Position numbers and translations under genes: made by a program | Notes under the pieces: model-generated | Seen by the model: the letters and a program-made list of their open reading frames with translations, nothing else | Database searches by the model: none | What the model was told of the DNA's origin: nothing | NCBI GenBank assembly: GCA_023459915.1 | Contig: JAEWSN010000074.1 | Span: 1 to 15,972 of the forward strand | Reading direction: 5' to 3' | Source: Bacillota bacterium | Lineage (GTDB): Bacteria; Bacillota; Clostridia; DSM-8532 | Length of the DNA: 15,972 nt | Shown here: positions 6,444-14,233 of the stretch, in pieces | Position numbering within the stretch: position 1 is the first letter of the stretch | Layout of the letters: each line of letters starts with the position of its first letter

Positions 6444-7580
6444 ATGGCCAAAAGGGAATCTGCCCGGGACGGGGTCCTGGACATGCGCAACCAGCTCAAA
6501 ACCGGTTTGCCGGCCGCCTGCGTGCTGCTCTACGGGGAAGAGGTCTTCCTTGTGGAACGGTTTCTTGAGCAGATTCGCGCGACGGTGCTTCAGCCGGATA
6601 CCCGCGCGTTCAACGAAGTCATCCTCGAGGGGCGGATCCGGCCGCAGGAGGTCATGGACGCCTGCGAGACCTATCCGGTTTTTGCGGAGCGCAAGCTGGT
6701 CATCGTCAAGCGGAGCGGGTTTTTCAAAGCGGCGGCCAAAAAGAAGGGCGGGGATGCCGACACGTCGGATGTTCCGCCTCCCGAGGGCGCCGATGCCGCG
6801 TTGGCGGAGATGTCGGAGGACGCGCTGTCCGAACCGTTGGCGAAGGAGGACGCAAAGGCCGGAAAATTCGACTGGAAGCCTTTTTTTTCATCGTTCCCCA
6901 CGCACACGCTGCTGGTTTTCGTGGAAGAGGAGGTCAACCGTTCGCTGGGACTGTTCAAACTGGTGGAGAAGCATGGCCTTGCCGCAAAAATGGACTTCCA
7001 GCGGCCCGACATGCTCAAAAAATGGGTCGCAAGGGAACTGGGGACGTCCGGGAAGCGGATTGCCGAACGGGACATCGAGTTTCTGCTCCATCAGGCGGAG
7101 GACGGCATGACCGCCATCCACCGGGAGGTGGAGAAGCTGTCGCTGTATGTGGGGGAGCGGGCAGAGATCACCCGGGCCGACATTCTGGCCGTGGTCAACC
7201 CCTCCATCCGCAGCCGCGTGTTCGATCTGATGGACGCGGTGGCCGGCGCCGACAGTGCCCGTGCCCTGGTGATGCTCGACGAGATGATCCAGAAGCGCGA
7301 ACCGGAACAGAAAATTTTTTACATGATATCCCGCCAGGCGGGTCGGTTGCTGCAATTGCGTCAAATGGGGCCGGGCTTGTCCGCGGACGCGAAGGCGAGC
7401 CGCCTGGGCATGAACGCCTACGCCCTCTCCAAAATGGAGCGTCTGGCCGGACGGATGAGCGCGCAGGTGCTGATGAAGTTCGTGACGTCGTGCGCACAGA
7501 TGGATCTTGCCGTGAAAAGCGGCAGAATCAAAATCCGCCTGGCACTCGAACTGCTGATTGCCGGGTTGGGAACGTCGTAA
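6444..7580 (+). CDS. holA: DNA polymerase III, delta subunit (clamp loader)
   Basis: A 378-residue HolA-like protein. The N-terminal part has the conserved CVLLYGEEVFLVERFLEQI near residues 26-44 and YPVFAERKLVIVKR near 77-90. The C-terminal half carries the helical collar region (SRVFDLMDAVAG, QAGRLLQLRQM, ending with RIKIRLALELLIAGL). Delta opens the beta sliding clamp as part of the clamp loader during chromosome replication in the cytoplasm. ATG 6444 is chosen because AAAGGAG (6430-6436) sits 7 bases before it; an in-frame ATG at 6372 lacks a ribosome binding site and adds an unrelated N-terminus. Residues about 97-138 form a low-complexity Ala/Asp/Glu/Pro-rich insert, longer than this loop in typical HolA, and explain the length above the usual roughly 330-345. 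comEC-holA adjacency is very common in Bacillota. Confidence 0.92.
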   Translation: MAKRESARDGVLDMRNQLKTGLPAACVLLYGEEVFLVERFLEQIRATVLQPDTRAFNEVILEGRIRPQEVMDACETYPVFAERKLVIVKRSGFFKAAAKKKGGDADTSDVPPPEGADAALAEMSEDALSEPLAKEDAKAGKFDWKPFFSSFPTHTLLVFVEEEVNRSLGLFKLVEKHGLAAKMDFQRPDMLKKWVARELGTSGKRIAERDIEFLLHQAEDGMTAIHREVEKLSLYVGERAEITRADILAVVNPSIRSRVFDLMDAVAGADSARALVMLDEMIQKREPEQKIFYMISRQAGRLLQLRQMGPGLSADAKASRLGMNAYALSKMERLAGRMSAQVLMKFVTSCAQMDLAVKSGRIKIRLALELLIAGLGTS

Positions 7581-7621
7581 CCTTTCCCGCCCGTCCGTGC
7601 TACCGTTCAGTCCGTGTTAAA

Positions 7622-7675
7622 TTAACCCCGAATTAACAAATCCCTCACAATCAACCAACATCCCGGCGGTAGGAT
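7622..7675 (+). promoter_or_regulatory. Pho-box array and promoter of the pstB-phoU-phoB operon
   Basis: Four TTAACA-like hexamers occur at exact 11-bp steps: TTAACC (7622-7627), TTAACA (7633-7638), CTCACA (7644-7649) and CCAACA (7655-7660). This is the arrangement known for PhoP binding in Bacillus: direct TT-x-A-C-A repeats separated by about 5 bp. A candidate -10, TAGGAT, lies at 7670-7675. The third box covers the place where a -35 would be, and there is no good -35, as expected for an activator-dependent promoter. The predicted start is near 7682. The genes it controls are themselves Pho genes, including a PhoB/PhoP-type regulator, so autoregulation is likely. Confidence 0.72.
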
Positions 7676-7751
7676 GGGATGACCGGACAGGCCCTTCCGC
7701 CATTTTTGCGGGGAGGGGCGCTTCCGAGCTTTGATGGGACGGGGAGGCAGT

Positions 7752-8543
<792 letters not shown>

Positions 8544-8564
8544 CACAAGAAGGAGGAAGGCACA

Positions 8565-9287
8565 ATGCGGAACCTGCTGGACAGGGAATTGCACCAGCTC
8601 AACGGCGAAATCCTGCGCATGGGCGCGCTGGTGGAGGAAGCCCTCGAACAAAGCCTGCTCGCGCTGGGGGAGATGGATGCCGAGCGCGCCAAAAAGGTGA
8701 TTGCCAGGGACGATCAAATCGATGAGATGGAAACCCGCGTGGAAAAGCACTGCCTGAACCTGCTGGCGCTGCAGCAGCCGCTCGCGGGCGACTTGCGCCA
8801 TATCGGCGCGTCCCTGAAGCTGCTGACCGATCTGGAAAGAATTGCGGATCATGCCTCCGACATCGCCGAACTGACCTTGCGCCTGATGCCCACGGCTGAT
8901 AAGGTGAAAAATGACAGGCTGGTGCCCGCGGGGGTGCTGCGCATGGCGGCCAGAACCCGGGAGATGCTGCGCACGGCGCTCGACGCGTACGTGCGTCTGG
9001 ATGCGGAAGCGGCCAGGCGTGTCTGCGATGCCGACGACGAGGTGGATGAGTTGTTCCGCGTCCTCATTCTGGACCGTGTGGAGGCCATCAAGCGCGATGC
9101 CGGTGAAGTGGAAAGCGCGGTGGATGTGATGTTCATCATCAAATACCTGGAGCGGGTGGGGGATCACGCGACCAACATCGCCGAATGGGTCATTTATGAT
9201 GTGACCGGCATGCATGCGCATCTGCAGCACCCGGAAAAGCATCCCGGAAGGGAAACGCCGCCGGAGCTTGGACGGGGAGAGTCCTGA
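8565..9287 (+). CDS. phoU: Phosphate signalling regulator PhoU
   Basis: A 240-residue, all-helical protein with the two repeated three-helix bundles of PhoU. The repeated metal-cluster motifs are LERIADHASDIAE in the first half (around residue 90) and LERVGDHATNIAE in the second (around 195-205). PhoU acts at the inner face of the membrane, linking the Pst transporter to the histidine kinase PhoR and keeping the Pho response off when phosphate is plentiful. The start is well fixed: AAGGAGG (8550-8556) lies 8 bases before ATG 8565, and the gene begins 21 bases after the pstB stop. The C-terminal tail after about residue 215 is charged and variable. Co-location with pstB and a PhoB-type regulator supports the name. 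Confidence 0.95.
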   Translation: MRNLLDRELHQLNGEILRMGALVEEALEQSLLALGEMDAERAKKVIARDDQIDEMETRVEKHCLNLLALQQPLAGDLRHIGASLKLLTDLERIADHASDIAELTLRLMPTADKVKNDRLVPAGVLRMAARTREMLRTALDAYVRLDAEAARRVCDADDEVDELFRVLILDRVEAIKRDAGEVESAVDVMFIIKYLERVGDHATNIAEWVIYDVTGMHAHLQHPEKHPGRETPPELGRGES

Positions 9288-9302
9288 ACCCAGTCCGCAA
9301 GC

Positions 9303-9321
9303 GCCGCCCGAACGGGACGGC
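9303..9321 (+). other. GC-rich stem-loop between phoU and phoB
   Basis: GCCGCCC (9303-9309) can pair with GGG-a-CGGC (9314-9321), giving about 7 bp with one bulged A and a 4-nt loop. No T-run follows, so it is not a terminator. It sits 20 bases before the phoB ribosome binding site and could affect processing or relative expression of phoU and phoB. In a GC-rich genome such a hairpin may also occur by chance. Confidence 0.3.
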
Positions 9322-9350
9322 CAAAGAATGCCGGAGTACAGGAGGAGGCC

Positions 9351-10067
9351 ATGCCTGCGAAGCGGAACATCTACCTGGTGGAGGACGAGCTCCACATCCA
9401 GCAATTGATTCAGTACAACCTGGAGGCGGCGGGGTTTCTGGTCAGTGTGTTCGGCAATGGCGAGGACATGCTCCGCCAATGTACCGTGATGCTGCCGGAT
9501 TTGTTCATTCTGGATTTGATGCTGCCCGGCATCGACGGGCTGGAAATCTGCCGGCGCATCCGCCACGATGCCCGCATGCAGGCCCTTCCGGTGCTGTTCC
9601 TGACCGCGCGGGGCGAGGAGTTCGACCGCGTGCTGGGACTGGAACTCGGCGCGGACGACTACATCACCAAGCCCTTCAGCGTGCGTGAGCTGGTGGCGCG
9701 TTGCCGGGCCGTGCTGCGCAGATCCGGAGGCATGCCGTCCACAGAGGGCGACGCGATTGCCATTGGGGATCTGATGCTCGATCCGGGCCGGCACGAGGTG
9801 ACCAAGGCGGGCGCGCGTCTGGAACTGACCCTGAAGGAGTTCGACCTGCTGCACATCCTGATGCGGAACGCGGGGCGGGTGCTCACCCGGGACATGCTGC
9901 TCGAGAAGGTGTGGGGCTTCGACTATGTCGGGGAGACCCGGACCGTGGATGTGCATGTGCGGTATCTGCGGCAGAAGATTGAGGACGATGACGCCAGACC
10001 CCGCCATATTGAGACCGTACGCGGCGTGGGATACCGGTTTGTCGACGGGACGCCGCCCCCGGCCTGA
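9351..10067 (+). CDS. phoB: PhoB/PhoP-type response regulator (OmpR family)
   Basis: A 238-residue two-domain regulator. The receiver domain (about 1-120) has acidic residues Glu11, Asp12 and Glu13, phospho-acceptor Asp55 in LFILDLMLPGIDG, Thr85 in VLFLTA and Lys107 in DDYITKPFS. The winged-helix DNA-binding domain covers about 135-233, with LTLKEFDLLHIL, VLTRDMLLEKVWGFDY, the recognition-helix region TRTVDVHVRYLRQKIE and RGVGYRF. OmpR-family proteins bind direct repeats, fitting the 11-bp-spaced hexamers at 7622-7660. GGAGGAGG (9341-9348) precedes the ATG and gives a firm start. The position after pstB-phoU points to phosphate control, although OmpR-type paralogues are alike. The likely partner kinase is the PhoR-like gene at 14230, three genes away instead of next to it. 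Bacillus would call this gene phoP. Confidence 0.88.
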   Translation: MPAKRNIYLVEDELHIQQLIQYNLEAAGFLVSVFGNGEDMLRQCTVMLPDLFILDLMLPGIDGLEICRRIRHDARMQALPVLFLTARGEEFDRVLGLELGADDYITKPFSVRELVARCRAVLRRSGGMPSTEGDAIAIGDLMLDPGRHEVTKAGARLELTLKEFDLLHILMRNAGRVLTRDMLLEKVWGFDYVGETRTVDVHVRYLRQKIEDDDARPRHIETVRGVGYRFVDGTPPPA

Positions 10068-10157
10068 CATGCGTATGGCAGGTGAAACCGCCCCCGCCGG
10101 TCTTTGCATTTGTGTTACAATGGAAGGACGTGGGATGCCTGAAAGGCCGAAACCCGG

Positions 10158-10163
10158 TATAAT
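10158..10163 (+). promoter_or_regulatory. Perfect TATAAT -10 element upstream of cdaA
   Basis: TATAAT at 10158-10163 sits in CCCGGTATAATGGGTAC, closely resembling the element before holA. No good -35 is found at 16-18 bp. Initiation 7 bases downstream would fall on base 10170, which is the A of an ATG. A second weaker candidate is an extended -10, TGTTACAAT, at 10113-10121. These would give the cda operon transcription independent of the Pho promoter. Confidence 0.5.
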
Positions 10164-10169
10164 GGGTAC

Positions 10170-10217
10170 ATGACGGGGCGACACACCTGTGCATCGCTTC
10201 CGGGGCGGGGATCATGA
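10170..10217 (+). other. Possible 15-codon leader ORF overlapping the cdaA start
   Basis: ATG 10170 opens a frame of 15 codons (MTGRHTCASLPGRGS) whose TGA at 10215-10217 overlaps the cdaA ATG in an ATGA. The predicted transcription start falls on the ATG itself, so it would be a leaderless start without a ribosome binding site. The peptide has no recognisable family. It may be chance; evidence is limited to geometry. Confidence 0.2.
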
Positions 10218-11068
10218 CAGAATTGCTGGCGACTGTGGGCGAATTTCTCGGGCTGGAAGGCCCGTTGGACATCATCCGAATGATTGTGGATATCGGATTG
10301 GTGTCTTTTCTCGTGTACAAACTCATTGAACTGGTCCGTGAAACCCGCGCGCTCCAACTGGTCAAGGGCATCCTTTTCATCCTGGTGGGTGCGAAGATCG
10401 CGCAGATGCTCGGCATCGCCACCATGGCCTTCCTGCTCGAGGGGATGCTGCAATTGCTCGGGGTCGGGCTCATCATCCTGTTCCAGCCGGAATTGCGCCG
10501 CGCGCTCGAGAAAATCGGCAGCAGTGGGTTTCAGGATCTCTTTCTCAACCGTTCCGGCGACGATCTCATCCGCACCACCACGGCCATCGAGGCGCTGGTG
10601 AAAACCTGCCAGCGGCTGTCCGCGCAGTACATCGGCGCGCTGATTGTGATAGAGCGCGACACCAAGCTGGGAGAAATCGCCAATACCGGCACCCAGATGG
10701 ATTCGCTGGTTTCCTCCGAGCTGCTCGAGAACCTGTTCACACCCAAAAGCCCCCTGCATGACGGCGCCGTGCTGATTCGCGACGGACGCATCAAGGCGGC
10801 CGCCTGTTATCTGCCGCTGACGGAGAACAGCGGCTTGTCCCGGGAGCTTGGCACCCGGCACCGCGCCGCGCTCGGCATCTCGGAAATATCCGATGCCATC
10901 GCGCTGGTGGTGTCCGAGGAATCCGGCAAAATCTCCTACGCGCACAATGGCGGGCTCACCCGCAACCTCACCCCAGATACGCTCAGAAAGGCGCTGGCGC
11001 GCTTCCTCATCGACAAGGAGCAGGAAAAGCGCCGGTTCAAGTTCCGAAAGGTGAAGCAGAGTGAATAA
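10214..11068 (+). CDS. cdaA: Diadenylate cyclase CdaA (c-di-AMP synthase)
   Basis: A 284-residue membrane enzyme that condenses two ATP into cyclic di-AMP, a second messenger for potassium/osmotic balance and cell-wall homeostasis in Gram-positive bacteria. Three predicted transmembrane helices lie in about residues 18-95 (IIRMIVDIGLVSFLVYKLI, LVKGILFILVGAKIAQMLGI and LLGVGLIILF). The DAC domain follows, with both catalytic signatures: DGA in LHDGAVLI (Asp183-Gly184-Ala185) and RHR in GTRHRAALG (215-217). Length and layout fit CdaA/DacA, as opposed to DisA or CdaS. ATG 10214 is preceded by a G-rich GGGGCGGGG stretch. The stop overlaps the next gene, cdaR, by 8 bases, matching the conserved cdaA-cdaR pair. 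It lies 146 bases after phoB with a separate TATAAT element. Confidence 0.97.
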   Translation: MTELLATVGEFLGLEGPLDIIRMIVDIGLVSFLVYKLIELVRETRALQLVKGILFILVGAKIAQMLGIATMAFLLEGMLQLLGVGLIILFQPELRRALEKIGSSGFQDLFLNRSGDDLIRTTTAIEALVKTCQRLSAQYIGALIVIERDTKLGEIANTGTQMDSLVSSELLENLFTPKSPLHDGAVLIRDGRIKAAACYLPLTENSGLSRELGTRHRAALGISEISDAIALVVSEESGKISYAHNGGLTRNLTPDTLRKALARFLIDKEQEKRRFKFRKVKQSE

Positions 11069-12425
11069 GCTGATCGACGGACTGTTCGAGCACAAGATAC
11101 TGGTCCGGGTGCTGTCCGTCCTGACGGCCATCCTGTTGTGGTTCATCGTGCTCGACAACAACAATCCCATGATGACGCGCACACTCTCCGTGATCATCTC
11201 CGCGAATCCGGAGGTGCTCGAGGACAACAACCTGCGTGTCATCGGCATTGGCGCGCCGGTGACGGCGGATGTGACCATCCGGGGCCGTAGCAGCCAGGTG
11301 GCGGATGTGACATCGAATGATTTTCGCATTGTGCTCGACTATCAGCAGGTGAAATCATCCGGGGACGTCACCCTGCAAATCGGGGATCCCGACTATGTCG
11401 GGGATCGCAACATCCGCCTGCTCTCCATGAACCCCACCGCCGTCAAGCTCCGTCTGGAGCGGATCACCGGCGTGGAATTCCCGGTGAAGATCCGCTGGGC
11501 GGGTGTCATGCCCGACGGATTCCAGGCCACGAACATCCGGGTGGAACCCTCCACCGTTCGTTTTGAGGACAAGGAGAGCCTGGTGGACCGCATCGGGAAT
11601 GTCGTGGTGATCCTTGACGCCGCCGCGCTTGAAAAAACAAGCGGCCTCACCAAACGTGTCCTGGTGCTCGATTCGGAAGGGCAGTCCATCACCCAGTTCG
11701 ACGGCAAGAATTCGGTGACGGTCAGCTATGATCTGGTCCGCACGTTGCCGGTGGAGACAAGGGTGGACGGCACGCCGGCGCCGGATTGGTTTGTGACCGG
11801 ATTCCAGACCGTGCCCGCGCAAGTCCAGGTGCTCGGCAAGTTTGAAGCCCTGTCCGGACTGGGCTCGGTGCAGGCCGAGGCCATCAGTGTGGACGGGCAG
11901 GAAGGCTCCTTTGCCACGGATCTCACCCTGACCGTTCCGGAGGGCTTCAGCCTGTATGACACAAAGCCGCAGGTCAAGGCGGAAGTGCAGATGGAAAAGC
12001 TGGTCACCCGTGAGTTTGCCATCCCGGTGGAACGCATCGGAATTTTCGGCCACGATCCGCTCAGCCGCACCCTTCAGTTTCTGGAGGAGGCCGTCGCGGT
12101 CACGGTCAAGGGCAAGGCACAGGAGTTTGAACAATTCGGCATGGAGCAGCTGATGGCCTCCCTCGACACCTCCAACCTTGCGGACGGCGAGTCGGCGGTG
12201 CCCGTCCGGGTCTCCGCGCCGGCCGGGTTCAGCGTTGTGGGCGAACCCCGGATTCGTCTCTCCCTCACGCCGATTCCGGTCGAGGGGGAGGAAGGAACGA
12301 CGGAACCGGGAACCGGGGAACCGGCCGATGGGCAGGAAGGGACGCCTCCGGTGGACACGCAGCCGGATGATGGGCAGCCCGAAGCCCCGACAGCGGATGC
12401 CGGTTCCGGTGAGGGTGGCAATTGA
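11061..12425 (+). CDS. cdaR: CdaA regulatory protein CdaR (YbbR-domain protein)
   Basis: A 454-residue protein with one N-terminal transmembrane helix (about residues 14-31, VRVLSVLTAILLWFIVL) followed by an extracytoplasmic region of repeated YbbR domains to about residue 405. The family-typical start NKLIDGLFEHKILVRVLSV and the LWFIV-N pattern are clear. CdaR binds the membrane part of CdaA and modulates c-di-AMP synthesis. The last 50 residues are a Pro/Gly/Glu/Asp/Thr-rich low-complexity tail, presumably disordered at the cell surface. The start is a GTG that overlaps the end of cdaA by 8 bases, with AAAGGTG 8 bases before it. The usual next gene, glmM, is not next here; an FAD-dependent oxidoreductase follows with a 4-base TTGA overlap. 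Confidence 0.95.
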   Translation: MNKLIDGLFEHKILVRVLSVLTAILLWFIVLDNNNPMMTRTLSVIISANPEVLEDNNLRVIGIGAPVTADVTIRGRSSQVADVTSNDFRIVLDYQQVKSSGDVTLQIGDPDYVGDRNIRLLSMNPTAVKLRLERITGVEFPVKIRWAGVMPDGFQATNIRVEPSTVRFEDKESLVDRIGNVVVILDAAALEKTSGLTKRVLVLDSEGQSITQFDGKNSVTVSYDLVRTLPVETRVDGTPAPDWFVTGFQTVPAQVQVLGKFEALSGLGSVQAEAISVDGQEGSFATDLTLTVPEGFSLYDTKPQVKAEVQMEKLVTREFAIPVERIGIFGHDPLSRTLQFLEEAVAVTVKGKAQEFEQFGMEQLMASLDTSNLADGESAVPVRVSAPAGFSVVGEPRIRLSLTPIPVEGEEGTTEPGTGEPADGQEGTPPVDTQPDDGQPEAPTADAGSGEGGN

Positions 12426-14233
12426 GCGGGAGAGCGCATCGTCGCCGTTCCAGCGGCCCCGGCGCGGCGCAGACACAATGGGTGCTGCGTGATGTGGCCG
12501 TTTCCCTGGACGAGCTGACGCCCGATTCCGAATGGCCGTTGCTGCGTCGGCGTGCGGCAAGCGCGTTTGGTGTGCCGGCAGAGGCGTTGCAGACCGTTTC
12601 CGTGCTGCGCGAGTCACTGGACGCGCGCAGGCGGGATCGCATGGCGGTTCTGTATACCTTGCTGGTGACGATGACCGGACTCCCGGGAAGAAAACCCGCA
12701 AACGCCATGCCCCATGAGCCTGAAAACGCGGCTTTCGTTTTGCGTGCGCCGTCCACAGCGCTTGCGACCTCCCGGGATGCTGCCGCTAGTGCCGGCATGC
12801 CGATGCCTGTGGTGGTCGGTGCCGGGCCGAGCGGCCTGTTTTGCGCGCTCGCGCTCGCGCGGGCGGGCCGCCCCGCGGTGGTGATTGAGCGGGGCAAGCC
12901 GGTTGCACAGCGACAGGCCGATGTGCGGGCCTTCTGGCAGGAGGGCCGGCTCGATCCGGAATCGAATGTGCAATTTGGCGAAGGCGGGGCCGGCACCTTT
13001 TCAGACGGCAAGCTGACCACCCGCATCCACGATCCCCGTTGCCGTACCGTGCTCGAAACCTTTGTGGCGTGCGGCGCCCCGGAGGAAATTCTGTGGCGCG
13101 CCAAACCGCATGTGGGAACAGATGTGCTGGCGCCGCTGCTGGTGAGGCTGCGGGAGGAGCTGCAGCGTCTGGGCACGGTATTCCGGTTTGGCACCCGCGT
13201 GAGCGATTTGCTTTCCGGGCAGGGGCCTGCCGGGCAGGGCCGTGTCCGTGGCGTGCGCCTCTCGGACGGCACCTCCATCGAGACGGACGTCGTGGTGCTC
13301 GCCATCGGGCACAGCGCGCGTGACACCTTCACCCTGCTGCGGGAGCGCGGCGTGGCCATGACGCCGAAGCCGTTTTCTGTCGGTGTGCGGATAGAGCATC
13401 CCCAGGCGCTCATCAACCAGGCCAGATACGGCGGGCGGGAGCACTACAAGCTGGGCGCGGCGGAGTATCAGCTCTTCGAGCGCTTCGCGGACAGAACGGC
13501 ATACACCTTCTGCATGTGCCCGGGCGGCTCCGTCGTGGCGGCCGCGTCGGAGCCGGGGACCATTGTCACCAACGGCATGAGCGAGAGCACGAGGGGCGGG
13601 GCGAATGCCAACAGCGCATTCGTGGTGTCGGTGGATGCCCGGGATATGGGCGGCGATCCGCTTGACGGGGTCGGGTTTCAGCGCAGGCTGGAACAGACCG
13701 CGTTCGCGTTGGGCGGCGGAACCGGTGCCGCGCCGGTACAGCGGCTGGAGGATTTTTTGCTGGGCCGTAAAAGCGTCCGATATGGCGTCGTGCGCCCCAC
13801 CTATACGGGACCAACCGAACTGGCGAGACTCGACGAAGGGTTGCCTGCGCCGCTCGCCGCGCGTTTGCGCGAGGCAGTGCCGGCCTTCGAGCGGCGGCTT
13901 GCCGGTTTCTCCCTTCCCGATGCCCTGCTGACCGGCTATGAGACAAGAACCTCCTCTCCCGTCCGTCTGGAGCGGGGGCCGGACTTCCAGGCGGTGAACC
14001 TTCCGGGGCTGTACCCTGCCGGGGAGGGCGCCGGTTATGCCGGAGGCATCATGAGCGCGGCCGTGGACGGACTGCGGGTCGCGGAGGCTGTGCTGGGCAT
14101 GGTGCCGGAACCCGATGCCGTGCCTGTGGCTATGCCGGGCAGGGCACCGGAACGGTCAGATGATGCGGCGGCAGGATTGCCGCCGGCGCTGGAAGGCGAA
14201 AGACAACCCGATGCCCGGAAAGGAACGCGATGA
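12422..14233 (+). CDS. NAD(P)/FAD-dependent oxidoreductase (COG2509-type FAD-dependent dehydrogenase)
   Basis: A 603-residue predicted flavoprotein. Residues about 20-90 form the family's N-terminal domain (LDARRRDRMAVLYTLLV). A Rossmann FAD-binding motif follows (VVVGAGPSGLFCALALARAG, about 128-147) with VVIERG closing the strand. Later come NVQFGEGGAGTFSDGKLTTR, a substrate-loop signature of this family, VVVLAIGHSARDTF, and the C-terminal FAD contact LYPAGEGAGYAGGIMSAAVDG. The reaction is not known for this group. The start is TTG 12422, overlapping the cdaR stop as TTGA, with GGTGAGGGTGG just before it; there is no in-frame ATG until residue 74. The first 20 residues look non-conserved, so a GTG at 12482 is possible. 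From general knowledge, relatives of this gene recur beside cdaR/glmM in Clostridia, suggesting a link to cell-wall or c-di-AMP biology. The C-terminal 45 residues are variable. Confidence 0.88.
   Translation: MSGRAHRRRSSGPGAAQTQWVLRDVAVSLDELTPDSEWPLLRRRAASAFGVPAEALQTVSVLRESLDARRRDRMAVLYTLLVTMTGLPGRKPANAMPHEPENAAFVLRAPSTALATSRDAAASAGMPMPVVVGAGPSGLFCALALARAGRPAVVIERGKPVAQRQADVRAFWQEGRLDPESNVQFGEGGAGTFSDGKLTTRIHDPRCRTVLETFVACGAPEEILWRAKPHVGTDVLAPLLVRLREELQRLGTVFRFGTRVSDLLSGQGPAGQGRVRGVRLSDGTSIETDVVVLAIGHSARDTFTLLRERGVAMTPKPFSVGVRIEHPQALINQARYGGREHYKLGAAEYQLFERFADRTAYTFCMCPGGSVVAAASEPGTIVTNGMSESTRGGANANSAFVVSVDARDMGGDPLDGVGFQRRLEQTAFALGGGTGAAPVQRLEDFLLGRKSVRYGVVRPTYTGPTELARLDEGLPAPLAARLREAVPAFERRLAGFSLPDALLTGYETRTSSPVRLERGPDFQAVNLPGLYPAGEGAGYAGGIMSAAVDGLRVAEAVLGMVPEPDAVPVAMPGRAPERSDDAAAGLPPALEGERQPDARKGTR

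Noticed and set aside
7593..7616. Direct repeat GTCCGTG (7593-7599 and 7610-7616) next to the Pho boxes
   Set aside because: The 17-bp period does not fit the 11-bp Pho spacing and 7-bp repeats arise easily by chance in this composition.
10063..10082. Stem-loop CCTGaCAT/ATGgCAGG at the end of phoB, considered as a terminator
   Set aside because: The stem has an internal mismatch, is not GC-rich and is not followed by a T-run, so it is unlikely to end transcription before cdaA.
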